Below the pieces are notes generated by a model. That model was not told where the DNA came from. It saw only the letters and a program-made list of their open reading frames with translations, and searched no databases. The translations under genes and the position numbers were made by a program. From contig NZ_CM000745.1 in NCBI RefSeq assembly GCF_000161455.1, forward strand, positions 3,168,240 to 3,232,239: a DNA stretch of 64,000 bases. The letters are read 5' to 3'. Position 1 is the first letter of the stretch, and each line of letters starts with the position of its first letter. This stretch comes from Bacillus pseudomycoides DSM 12442. Lineage in GTDB: Bacteria > Bacillota > Bacilli > Bacillales > Bacillaceae_G. Positions 1 to 7,846 of the stretch are shown here, piece after piece.

Positions 1-542
1 TTCGTAGCTGTTGGGTCAATAGATGGATCTGCATTATATACGCCATCTACATTGTTTTTCGCCATTAAAATAACATCAGCTTCGATTTCTGCTGCACGTA
101 ATGCTGCAGTTGTATCTGTAGAGAAGTACGGGTTACCTGTACCCGCTGCAAAGATAACAACACGCTTCTTCTCTAAGTGACGAACTGCTTTGCGGCGAAT
201 GTAAGGTTCTGCCACTTGACGCATTTCAATAGAAGTTTGAACGCGTGTTTGAATTCCAATGTTCTCCAAGCTATCTTGAAGAGCTAATGAGTTCATAACT
301 GTCGCTAACATGCCCATGTAGTCCGCTCCTGCACGGTCCATGCCCATTTCACTTCCAATTTTCCCACGCCAAATGTTACCGCCGCCAACAACAACAGCAA
401 CCTCTACATCAAGTTCTGCAATTTCTTTCACTTGTTCTGCAACTGACTTAATAACAGCTGGGTTAATTCCAAATCCTTGTTCACCAGCTAAAGCTTCTCC
501 GCTTAGTTTTAAAACGACACGATCATATTTCGGTTTACTCAT
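1..542 (-). CDS. pyrH: UMP kinase, partial (3' end beyond window)
   Basis: UMP kinase of the amino-acid-kinase fold, converting UMP to UDP with ATP in pyrimidine nucleotide synthesis. About 180 codons are visible from the ATG at 542, which follows a GGAGG-type site. The N-terminus reads MSKPKYDRVVLKLSGEAL, followed by the glycine-rich VVVGGGNIWRG segment and GAGADYMGMLATVMN, which are family hallmarks. The C-terminus lies to the left of the window. It follows tsf in the classic rpsB-tsf-pyrH order, with a terminator-like hairpin between tsf and pyrH that probably lowers its expression relative to the translation genes. Confidence 0.95.
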   Translation of the reverse strand, partial: MSKPKYDRVVLKLSGEALAGEQGFGINPAVIKSVAEQVKEIAELDVEVAVVVGGGNIWRGKIGSEMGMDRAGADYMGMLATVMNSLALQDSLENIGIQTRVQTSIEMRQVAEPYIRRKAVRHLEKKRVVIFAAGTGNPYFSTDTTAALRAAEIEADVILMAKNNVDGVYNADPSIDPTAT

Positions 543-573
543 AATGAACCTCCAATTGCTTACATCTTTATTT

Positions 574-600
574 TAAAAAAGGGAACACAATGTGTTCCCT
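574..600 (-). terminator. Terminator between tsf and pyrH
   Basis: Reading the minus strand, AGGGAACACA and TGTGTTCCCT form a 10-bp inverted repeat followed directly by six T residues. It lies between the tsf stop and the pyrH start, so it can end rpsB-tsf transcripts and allow only partial read-through into pyrH. Confidence 0.75.
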
Positions 601-608
601 AATCTGTA

Positions 609-1496
609 TTAGTTGTTACCTTTTACTTGGTTCATTACTTCTTCAGCAAAGTTGTCTTCGCGTTTTTCGATACCTTCACCAACAGCGTAGCGAACGAATC
701 CTTTTAATGTTCCGCCTTTAGACTCAACGAACTGACGAACTTTCATATCAGGGTTTTTAACGAATGCTTGGTCAAGTAAGCAAATCTCTTCAAAGAATTT
801 ACCTAGACGGCCTTCAACCATCTTAGCAACGATTTTTTCAGGCTTGCCTTCGTTTAAAGCTTGTTGTGTTAATACTTGACGCTCGTGCTCAACTTCTTCA
901 GCTGTTACAGCATCGCGGTCGATGTATTTAGGGTTAACTGCTGCAATGTGCATTGCTACATCTTTAGCAGCCGCTTCATCTGTAGAACCTTCAAGAACTG
1001 TTAATACACCAATGCGTCCACCCATGTGTAGGTAAGCACCGAATGCATCTGCATCAGTTTTTGATACGATTTCGAAACGACGAAGTGTAAGTTTTTCACC
1101 AATTTTAGCGATTGCTTCGTTGATGTACTCTTCTACTGTTTTGCCGTTTGCAATTGTTTGAGCCATAGCTTCTTCAATGTTAGCAGGTTTGTTAGCTAAT
1201 AAATGAGCAGCTAATTCTTTAATTAATGTTTGGAAACCTTCGTTTTTCGCAACGAAATCAGTTTCAGAGTTTAATTCTAAGATTAAACCTTCGTTACCGT
1301 TTGTTTCGATGAAAGTTAAACCTTCAGCAGCGATGCGGTCTGCTTTTTTAGCAGCTTTCGCAATACCTTTTTCACGTAAGAAGTCAATTGCTTTCTCCAT
1401 GTCGCCGTTAGTTTCTGTTAAAGCTTTTTTGCAGTCCATCATACCCGCGCCAGTTTTTTCACGAAGTTCTTTTACCATTTGTGCAGTGATTGCCAT
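609..1496 (-). CDS. tsf: Elongation factor Ts
   Basis: Guanine nucleotide exchange factor that recycles EF-Tu-GDP during translation elongation. It is 295 aa, normal for Bacillus. The N-terminal UBA-like region contains MVKELREKTGAGMMDCKKAL, and a TDFVAKN motif follows at about residues 80-87. I start at the ATG at 1496 (MAITAQ) because AGGAGG lies 9 nt upstream. A longer frame opens 9 nt earlier, but that ATG would abut the ribosome binding site. It is cotranscribed with rpsB upstream. Confidence 0.96.
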   Translation of the reverse strand: MAITAQMVKELREKTGAGMMDCKKALTETNGDMEKAIDFLREKGIAKAAKKADRIAAEGLTFIETNGNEGLILELNSETDFVAKNEGFQTLIKELAAHLLANKPANIEEAMAQTIANGKTVEEYINEAIAKIGEKLTLRRFEIVSKTDADAFGAYLHMGGRIGVLTVLEGSTDEAAAKDVAMHIAAVNPKYIDRDAVTAEEVEHERQVLTQQALNEGKPEKIVAKMVEGRLGKFFEEICLLDQAFVKNPDMKVRQFVESKGGTLKGFVRYAVGEGIEKREDNFAEEVMNQVKGNN

Positions 1497-1555
1497 ATTT
1501 TTCATCCTCCTAAAATATGTATTTATACCTTTTGAAAAGGTGTTTATACCTTAAA

Positions 1556-1590
1556 AAAGGTGATAAAAGGCCGAACCCCTTATCACCTTT
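1556..1590 (-). terminator. Attenuator-like hairpin between rpsB and tsf
   Basis: On the minus strand AAAGGTGATAA pairs with TTATCACCTTT and is followed by a T run. It sits just after the rpsB stop and about 60 nt before tsf. A second small palindrome (CCTTTTGAAAAGG, about 1528-1540) follows. It resembles an intra-operon intrinsic terminator that would adjust the S2 to EF-Ts ratio. The function is inferred. Confidence 0.5.
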
Positions 1591-1598
1591 CAAATTTG

Positions 1599-2300
1599 TT
1601 ACGCAGTAACAGTTTCTTCACCTTGTTTTGCTTCAAGGATCGCGTCTGCCATTTTAGATGTAAGAAGTTTTACAGCACGAATTGCATCATCGTTTGCTGG
1701 AATTACGTGATCGATTTCGTCTGGATCACAGTTTGTATCAACGATACCGATGATTGGAATGTGTAATTTGCGTGCTTCAGCAACTGCGATACGCTCTTTA
1801 CGAGGGTCTACTACGAATAATGCACTTGGAAGACCTTTCATATCTTTAATACCGCCTAAGAATTTTTCAAGACGCTCTAACTCTTTTTTAAGTTGAACAA
1901 CTTCTTTCTTAGGAAGTACATCGAATGTACCATCTTCTTGCATTCTTTCGATGTCTTTAAGACGCTTGATACGCTTTTGGATTGTTTGGAAGTTTGTTAA
2001 CGTTCCACCTAACCAACGTTGGTTAACGAAGTACATACCTGCACGAGTTGCTTCTTCTTTAATAGCTTCTTGTGCTTGTTTTTTTGTACCTACGAATAAA
2101 ATGTCGCCACCTTCAGCAGCGATGTTACGCATTACGTTGAAAGCTTCTTCAACTTTTTTCACAGTTTTTTGTAAGTCGATGATGTAGATACCGTTACGCT
2201 CTGTGAAAATGTAACGTTTCATTTTTGGGTTCCAACGACGAGTTTGATGTCCGAAATGAACACCAGCTTCAAGCAATTGCTTCATAGAAATTACTGACAT
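1599..2300 (-). CDS. rpsB: 30S ribosomal protein S2
   Basis: Small-subunit ribosomal protein needed for 30S assembly and mRNA binding together with S1. The 233-aa length is standard. Family motifs include the N-terminal LLEAGVHFGHQTRRWNPKM, then FVGTKKQAQEAI and the C-terminal VDTNCDPDEIDHVIPANDDA. The ATG at 2300 is preceded by a strong TAGGAGGAAC site. It heads the rpsB-tsf-pyrH unit, with its own promoter about 125 bp upstream. Confidence 0.97.
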   Translation of the reverse strand: MSVISMKQLLEAGVHFGHQTRRWNPKMKRYIFTERNGIYIIDLQKTVKKVEEAFNVMRNIAAEGGDILFVGTKKQAQEAIKEEATRAGMYFVNQRWLGGTLTNFQTIQKRIKRLKDIERMQEDGTFDVLPKKEVVQLKKELERLEKFLGGIKDMKGLPSALFVVDPRKERIAVAEARKLHIPIIGIVDTNCDPDEIDHVIPANDDAIRAVKLLTSKMADAILEAKQGEETVTA

Positions 2301-2423
2301 AATTTAGTTCCTCCTAAATGGTTTTTGATATCCTCCGTTTACTTCATCTTTAAGCGAAACTACAAGCGTAGCACCAACACTTAAATCGGTAAACGTGTGT
2401 ACTTTGTACTGACACCACTGCTT

Positions 2424-2452
2424 ACTATATCATAATGAAATATTACAATCAA
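2424..2452 (-). promoter_or_regulatory. Sigma-A promoter of rpsB
   Basis: The minus strand reads TTGATT, 17 bp, TATAGT. This would start an untranslated leader of about 115 nt. The rest of the codY-rpsB gap (2301-2661) holds this leader, a weak inverted repeat AGCCGTA/TACGGCT (2555-2584) and the codY terminator. Confidence 0.6.
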
Positions 2453-2626
2453 GTCGAAAATGCGAACAATGTAAAACTTTCTTTTTAATTATGATTTTAC
2501 TCATCTATTTCTCAATTCTAACTTCAGTATTACCACTCTTCCTTTACTTTAAGCAGCCGTACCTAATAAAGCAAAACTACGGCTTTTTCCCCATCAGAAC
2601 GCAATGAATATTTTAGAAAATAAAAA

Positions 2627-2650
2627 AGCTCTCCTCACATGAGGAGAGCT
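2627..2650 (-). terminator. Terminator of the xerC-hslVU-codY unit
   Basis: AGCTCTCCTC and GAGGAGAGCT form a perfect 10-bp stem with a 4-nt loop, followed on the minus strand by TTTTTTATTTT. It lies 11 bp past the codY stop. Confidence 0.88.
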
Positions 2651-2661
2651 TCCCTTAACAA

Positions 2662-3441
2662 TTAGTTTGTTTTTAATTTAGCAAGTTCATGTAAAAACTT
2701 GTCGTTCAATACTTTAATGTATGTTCCTTTCATACCTAAAGAACGAGATTCAATAACGCCTGCACTTTCTAATTTACGAAGTGCGTTTACGATTACAGAA
2801 CGAGTAATTCCTACACGATCAGCAATTTTACTTGCAACAAGTAAACCTTCTGTTCCATTTAATTCTTCGAAGATGTGCTCAATTGCTTCTAACTCACTGT
2901 ATGATAACGAGCTAATTGCCATTTGAACGACCGCTTTACTACGCGCTTCTTCTTCGATTTCTTCCGCTTTTTCGCGTAAGATTTCCATACCTACTACAGT
3001 TGAGCTGTATTCAGCAAGAATTAAATCATCATCTAAAAATTCTTGACCAAGACGCGCTAACACTAGTGTACCTAGACGCTCACCGCCACCAACGATCGGT
3101 ACAATTGTAGTTAAACCTTGACCGAATAATTCTTTGTTTTCTACAGGGAATGCTGTAAATTGACTGTTTACATCTAAGTTTGAAGATGTTTCTGTAACGT
3201 TGAATAGGCTTTGTGTATACTCTTCTGGGAATTGACGCTCTGCAAGCATTTGTTTCATGCGCTCATTCTCGATTTGTTGGTGAATTGCATATCCTAATAA
3301 TTTACCGCGACGACTTACAACGAATACGTTTGCTTCAATTACTTCACACATTGTATCTGACATTTCTCTAAAGTTTACAGGCTTTCCTGCTGCGCTCTGT
3401 AATAACGCATTTAATTTTCTCGTTTTTGCTAATAATTCCAT
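2662..3441 (-). CDS. codY: GTP- and branched-chain-amino-acid-sensing global repressor CodY
   Basis: Global regulator that binds DNA when GTP and isoleucine/valine are plentiful and represses nutrient-scavenging and adaptation genes. It is 259 aa. The N-terminal GAF-like domain (about residues 1-155) begins MELLAKTRKLNALLQ. The C-terminal winged helix-turn-helix contains ASKIADRVGITRSVIVNAL (about residues 203-221) followed by LESAGVIESRSLGMKG. The start follows TAGGAGGAAC. It is the last gene after xerC, hslV and hslU, the same order as codV-codW-codX-codY in B. subtilis. Confidence 0.98.
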   Translation of the reverse strand: MELLAKTRKLNALLQSAAGKPVNFREMSDTMCEVIEANVFVVSRRGKLLGYAIHQQIENERMKQMLAERQFPEEYTQSLFNVTETSSNLDVNSQFTAFPVENKELFGQGLTTIVPIVGGGERLGTLVLARLGQEFLDDDLILAEYSSTVVGMEILREKAEEIEEEARSKAVVQMAISSLSYSELEAIEHIFEELNGTEGLLVASKIADRVGITRSVIVNALRKLESAGVIESRSLGMKGTYIKVLNDKFLHELAKLKTN

Positions 3442-3518
3442 TTCAAAAGTTCCTCCTACATGTTACTTACATATTTTTTCATCACTTGGAAACTAGGGCG
3501 AGTCACCTGATGACACTA

Positions 3519-4910
3519 TTACAAAATAAACTGGCTCACATCTTTATTTTTAGCAATCGTTGCTAATTTTTCCTCTACATATTGAGGTGTTATCGTTATT
3601 TTCTCTAACGTAATCTCAGATGCTTCAAACGATAAATCTTCAAGAAGTTTCTCCATAATGGTATGAAGTCTTCTCGCTCCAATATTATCCGTATCTTGAT
3701 TAACTTGATAAGCAATCTCAGCAATCTTACGAATAGCTTCGTCAGAAAATTCAATTTCTATACCCTCAGTTGCTAATAATGCTATATATTGCTTCACTAA
3801 AGCATTATCAGGTTCTACAAGAATTTTAACAAAATCATCTACCGATAATTTTGTTAATTCCACTCGAATCGGGAATCTTCCTTGCAGTTCTGGAATTAAA
3901 TCAGACGGTTTGGACATATGGAAGGCACCAGCCGCAATAAATAAAATATAATCTGTTTTCACCGATCCATATTTCGTTGCAACGTTCGATCCTTCTACAA
4001 TTGGCAAAATGTCACGCTGTACACCTTCACGCGATACATCCACGCTATTCGACTGCTTACCAGCAATTTTGTCAATTTCATCAATAAAAATAATCCCGAG
4101 CTGTTCAGCACGATAAACAGCCTCTTGTGTAACTTCATCCATATCAATTAAGCGCTGTGCTTCCTCATTTGTCAAGACTTTTCTTGCTTCTTTTACAGAA
4201 AGTTTACGTTTTTTCGTTTTTTTCGGCATAAAACTTCCTAATGCATCTTGGAAATTCATCCCCATTTGCTCCATACCAGTACCTTGCAACATATCAAACA
4301 TAGAAGACTGTTGTTCCGTCACTTCAATCGATACAATTTCATCTTCAAGTAAACCTGCGGCAAGTTTCTTTTCAACTTCTCTGCGCTTCTTTTCAATTTC
4401 TGTGTCATCTTGTGTTTCAGATGTCTGATTCGCATTTTGATTTCCACCAAATAACATCTCTAACGGATTTTTGAATCCGGATTGTTTTTGCGGACTTGGC
4501 ACCAAAATTTCAACAAGCCGTTGATTTGCTTGCTCCTCAGCCTTATCTTTAACCTTGACGACCATTTCTTCTTTTACGATGCGAACTGAAGTTTCTACAA
4601 GGTCACGCACCATAGATTCTACATCTCGACCGACATATCCAACTTCTGTGAATTTCGTCGCTTCAACCTTAATAAAAGGTGCTCCAACGAGCTTCGCCAT
4701 TCGTCGTGCTACCTCTGTCTTTCCGACCCCTGTCGGTCCAATCATTAAAATGTTCTTCGGAGCAATTTCATCGCGTAAATCTTCCGCTAATTTACTACGA
4801 CGATATCGATTTCTAAGCGCTACTGCAACCGCTTTTTTCGCATCTTTTTGACCAATAATATATTGATCCAATTTTTCTACAATTTGACGCGGAGTAAAAT
4901 GTAAATGCAT
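3519..4910 (-). CDS. hslU: HslU (ClpY) ATPase subunit of the HslUV protease
   Basis: AAA+ unfoldase that feeds substrates to the HslV peptidase. It is 463 aa from MHLHFTPRQIVEKLDQYI. The frame stays open for 26 more codons upstream, but the ATG at 4910 has GGGAGG about 10 nt before it and matches the family N-terminus. Visible are Walker A GPTGVGKTEVARR (about residue 58), the intermediate domain (about residues 110-240) with acidic stretches, Walker B IIFIDEIDKI and the arginine-containing GRFPIRVELTKL. It lies 22 bp downstream of hslV. Confidence 0.97.
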   Translation of the reverse strand: MHLHFTPRQIVEKLDQYIIGQKDAKKAVAVALRNRYRRSKLAEDLRDEIAPKNILMIGPTGVGKTEVARRMAKLVGAPFIKVEATKFTEVGYVGRDVESMVRDLVETSVRIVKEEMVVKVKDKAEEQANQRLVEILVPSPQKQSGFKNPLEMLFGGNQNANQTSETQDDTEIEKKRREVEKKLAAGLLEDEIVSIEVTEQQSSMFDMLQGTGMEQMGMNFQDALGSFMPKKTKKRKLSVKEARKVLTNEEAQRLIDMDEVTQEAVYRAEQLGIIFIDEIDKIAGKQSNSVDVSREGVQRDILPIVEGSNVATKYGSVKTDYILFIAAGAFHMSKPSDLIPELQGRFPIRVELTKLSVDDFVKILVEPDNALVKQYIALLATEGIEIEFSDEAIRKIAEIAYQVNQDTDNIGARRLHTIMEKLLEDLSFEASEITLEKITITPQYVEEKLATIAKNKDVSQFIL

Positions 4911-4932
4911 ATAAAATGCCTCCCTTACGATT

Positions 4933-5475
4933 CTACAATTCTTCCACAATAATGTTGTGATTTGTATACACACAAATGTCACCAGCAATTTCTAAACTTG
5001 CTTTCGCAATTGCTTTTGCTGTTAAATGTTCACTCGCATGTTGCTTTAAAGCGCGACCAGCTGCAAGCGCATAATGTCCACCTGAACCGATTGCTAAAAT
5101 GCCATCATCCGGTTCAATTACTTCTCCTGTTCCTGAAACAAGAAGTAACGTTGTTTGATCCATAACGATTAACATCGCTTCCAATTGACGCAGCATTTTA
5201 TCACCACGCCATTGTTTCGCCATTTCAACTGCAGCACGTTGTAAATTTCCATTATACTCTTCTAATTTCCCCTCAAACATTTCAAAAAGAGTAAACGCAT
5301 CCGCAACGGAACCTGCAAATCCAGCTAACACCTTCCCTTGAAATAGCTTTCGAACTTTTCGTGCTGTGTGCTTCATCACAACAGCATTGCCAAATGTCAC
5401 TTGTCCGTCGCCGGCCATAGCACACTCTCCATTATGGTGAATGGCAAATATCGTTGTAGCGTGGAAATTTCCCAT
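4933..5475 (-). CDS. hslV: HslV (ClpQ/CodW) peptidase subunit
   Basis: Proteasome-beta-like peptidase that forms the double hexamer capped by HslU. It is 180 aa. The conserved TT pair that begins the mature E. coli enzyme is at residues 7-8 here, after MGNFHA. GDGQVTFG and GFAGSVADAFTLFE match the family. In B. subtilis CodW residue 2 is serine and is reported to act as the N-terminal nucleophile. Here residue 2 is glycine, so activity would need removal of six residues to expose Thr7. This is discussed as a finding. Confidence 0.95.
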   Translation of the reverse strand: MGNFHATTIFAIHHNGECAMAGDGQVTFGNAVVMKHTARKVRKLFQGKVLAGFAGSVADAFTLFEMFEGKLEEYNGNLQRAAVEMAKQWRGDKMLRQLEAMLIVMDQTTLLLVSGTGEVIEPDDGILAIGSGGHYALAAGRALKQHASEHLTAKAIAKASLEIAGDICVYTNHNIIVEEL

Positions 5476-5517
5476 AGAAAAAACTCCTTTATATGTTTTT
5501 ATAGCTTTAAAAGCAAT

Positions 5518-6417
5518 TTATGCCCGCGGGTGATGCTTCATGTAAACAGAACGCAATCTTTCTTTTGAAACATGCGTATAAATTTGTGTCGTTGATAGAT
5601 TTTCATGACCCAATAACTCCTGCACAGTTCGTAAATCTGCACCTTCATCTAACATATGTGTAGCAAATGTATGCCTTAACATATGCGGACTTATTCGCAT
5701 TGTAAGAGAAGCTTTCTTAATGAGCTCATTTAAAATATAACGAACACCGCGATCCGTTAACGGCTTACCCTTTGCATTTAAAAACACCATTTGAGAATGT
5801 TCCTCTGTTTTTTTAGCTAACTGTTTTCTACCGTTTTCTATATAAGTAATTAAAGCATCTTGGGCATAACTTCCAAACGGAACGTACCTTTGTTTTTTGC
5901 CTTTTCCCGTCACTAGAATTGTCCCTACCGAGAAATCAATATCAGTAAGTTGTAAACTTACACATTCACTCACACGGATTCCCGTTGCATACATAAGCTC
6001 TAATAAAGCTTGATCCCTTTGACCAAGTGGTGTTTTTACATCAGAAACTTCAAACAATTTCTCCAATTCTTCAACATACAAAAACTTGGGGATTGACAGT
6101 TCTTTTTTGGGGAGTGACGCAAGTGCAAACGGATTATCTTCTCGATATCCTTCACGCATCAGAAAACGATATAAACTTCGTAAGCTCGATACTTTTCTTG
6201 CGACAGATTTACGGGCTAGCTTTTCATCGTGTAATGTCGTTAAGTACAAACGAACATCTACGTATGTAACGTCTAAAAAAGAGGATATGCCTTCTCGCTC
6301 CATAAATTGCACAAAATGTTCTAAATCATTTTGATAACTTGCAATTGTATATTTTGAATAATTTCTTTCAATTTGTAAATATCCAACGAATAATTGTAAC
6401 AATTTCTTCACATTCAC
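5518..6417 (-). CDS. xerC: Tyrosine recombinase XerC
   Basis: Site-specific recombinase that acts with XerD at dif to resolve chromosome dimers. It is 299 aa. The N-terminal SAM-like domain includes YTIASYQNDLEHFVQF. The catalytic domain has the first Arg in TGIRVSE, the HxxR box HMLRHTFATHML, the HENLSTTQ segment and the nucleophilic Tyr in TTQIYTHV. I start at the GTG at 6417 (MNVKKLLQ), 6 nt after GAGGTG. A GTG three codons earlier overlaps that site. It is the first gene of the codV-type operon. Confidence 0.95.
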   Translation of the reverse strand: MNVKKLLQLFVGYLQIERNYSKYTIASYQNDLEHFVQFMEREGISSFLDVTYVDVRLYLTTLHDEKLARKSVARKVSSLRSLYRFLMREGYREDNPFALASLPKKELSIPKFLYVEELEKLFEVSDVKTPLGQRDQALLELMYATGIRVSECVSLQLTDIDFSVGTILVTGKGKKQRYVPFGSYAQDALITYIENGRKQLAKKTEEHSQMVFLNAKGKPLTDRGVRYILNELIKKASLTMRISPHMLRHTFATHMLDEGADLRTVQELLGHENLSTTQIYTHVSKERLRSVYMKHHPRA

Positions 6418-6432
6418 ATAACTCACCTCAAT

Positions 6433-6469
6433 AAAGGCTACTAAATCGTATCACAACTCAGTAGCCTTT
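6433..6469 (-). terminator. Stem-loop between trmFO and xerC
   Basis: AAAGGCTACT and AGTAGCCTTT form a 10-bp stem with a 17-nt loop just past the trmFO stop. The following minus-strand sequence (TTTATTG) has only a short T run, so termination may be partial. Confidence 0.5.
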
Positions 6470-6482
6470 GCAAGAAATTTAA

Positions 6483-7787
6483 CTAAATATTTACAAAATT
6501 TTGAATCGTCTCTAAAGCGCGTGTTGCGTATGCTTCATTTCGCTCTTGTTTCTTTTTAATTTTCTTTTCTAATGGCGCAAATAAACCAAAGTTTGCGTTC
6601 ATCGGTTGGAAGTTTTTCGCATTAGTTGCAGTAATATAATTCGCCATACTGCCCATTGCTGTTACAGGAGGTAATACAACAGGCTCTTCTCCCTTTACAA
6701 GACGAGCTGCATTAATACCTGCTAACAGCCCTGAAGCAGCCGATTCTACATATCCTTCTACACCTGTCATTTGTCCAGCAAAGAATAAATCATCACGATG
6801 TTTATATTGGTATGTTGGACGAAGTAATCTTGGTGAATTAATAAACGTATTACGATGCATTACACCATAGCGTACAATTTCTGCATTTTCAAGTCCAGGA
6901 ATCAATTGTAATACTTCTTTTTGAGGTCCCCACTTTAAATGTGTTTGGAACCCAACAATATTGTATAACGTTCCTGCTGCATCATCTTGACGTAATTGAA
7001 CAACAGCATATGGCGTTTTACCTGTTTTCGGATCTTCCAGCCCCACTGGTTTCATCGGTCCAAATAACAATGTCTGTCTACCACGGCTTGCCATTACTTC
7101 TACAGGCATACAACCTTCAAAGAATACTTCTTTCTCAAATTCTTTTAATGGCACTGTCTCTGCAGCAATTAAAGCATCATAAAAACGATCGAACTCTTCT
7201 TCTGTCATTGGGCAGTTTAAATAAGCCGCTTCTCCCTTATCGTAACGAGATTTTAAATATACTTTGTTCATATCAATGCTTTCTTTTTCCACGATTGGTG
7301 CAGCTGCATCATAGAAATAAAAATAATCTTCACCCGTTAACTCTTTTAACTGTGCAGAAAGTTCTGGAGATGTGAGTGGACCTGTCGCAATAACAGTTGG
7401 TCCTTCTGGAATTTCTGTCATTTCTTCGTTCACCACAGTTACGTTTGGATGATTTTTCACATACTCCGTTACTTTTGCTGCAAATTCATGCCGATCAACC
7501 GCTAATGCTCCTCCTGCTGGCACAGAACACTCATCTGCCGCACGGATAATAACAGAGTCCATTTTGCGCATTTCTTCTTTAATGACCCCAACAGCATTTG
7601 TTAATGTATTTGCACGAAGTGAGTTACTGCATACTAACTCAGCAAATTTATCTGTGTGATGAGCCGGCGTTTGTCTTACTGGTCTCATTTCATATAATTT
7701 TACTTGAACACCACGTTTTGCAATTTGATAAGCTGCTTCACTTCCTGCAAGACCTGCGCCAATGACGTTTACTACTTGTGTTGTCAT
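6483..7787 (-). CDS. trmFO: TrmFO, tRNA (uracil-54-C5)-methyltransferase, folate/FAD-dependent
   Basis: Forms ribothymidine at U54 of the T loop using methylene-tetrahydrofolate and FADH2, replacing SAM-dependent TrmA in most Firmicutes. It is 434 aa. The N-terminal FAD-binding Rossmann motif VNVIGAGLAGSEAAYQIA is at residues 7-24, with LVCSNSLRANTL and FAGQMTGVEGYVESAASG as further family signatures. It follows topA by about 50 bp in the usual topA-trmFO-xerC order. Confidence 0.96.
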   Translation of the reverse strand: MTTQVVNVIGAGLAGSEAAYQIAKRGVQVKLYEMRPVRQTPAHHTDKFAELVCSNSLRANTLTNAVGVIKEEMRKMDSVIIRAADECSVPAGGALAVDRHEFAAKVTEYVKNHPNVTVVNEEMTEIPEGPTVIATGPLTSPELSAQLKELTGEDYFYFYDAAAPIVEKESIDMNKVYLKSRYDKGEAAYLNCPMTEEEFDRFYDALIAAETVPLKEFEKEVFFEGCMPVEVMASRGRQTLLFGPMKPVGLEDPKTGKTPYAVVQLRQDDAAGTLYNIVGFQTHLKWGPQKEVLQLIPGLENAEIVRYGVMHRNTFINSPRLLRPTYQYKHRDDLFFAGQMTGVEGYVESAASGLLAGINAARLVKGEEPVVLPPVTAMGSMANYITATNAKNFQPMNANFGLFAPLEKKIKKKQERNEAYATRALETIQNFVNI

Positions 7788-7820
7788 GTATTTATCACCT
7801 TTCCTTTTCTATCCCGAAAA

Positions 7821-7846
7821 AAATGTGAGCAGTTACGCTCACATTT
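7821..7846 (-). terminator. Terminator overlapping the topA stop
   Basis: AAATGTGAGC pairs with GCTCACATTT around a 6-nt loop. On the minus strand it is followed by TTTTTTTCGGG. The hairpin overlaps the topA TGA stop codon. Confidence 0.75.

Noticed and set aside
2301..2420. Possible riboswitch in the rpsB leader
   Set aside because: I see only weak pairings and no recognised motif. It is better described as a leader of unknown structure.
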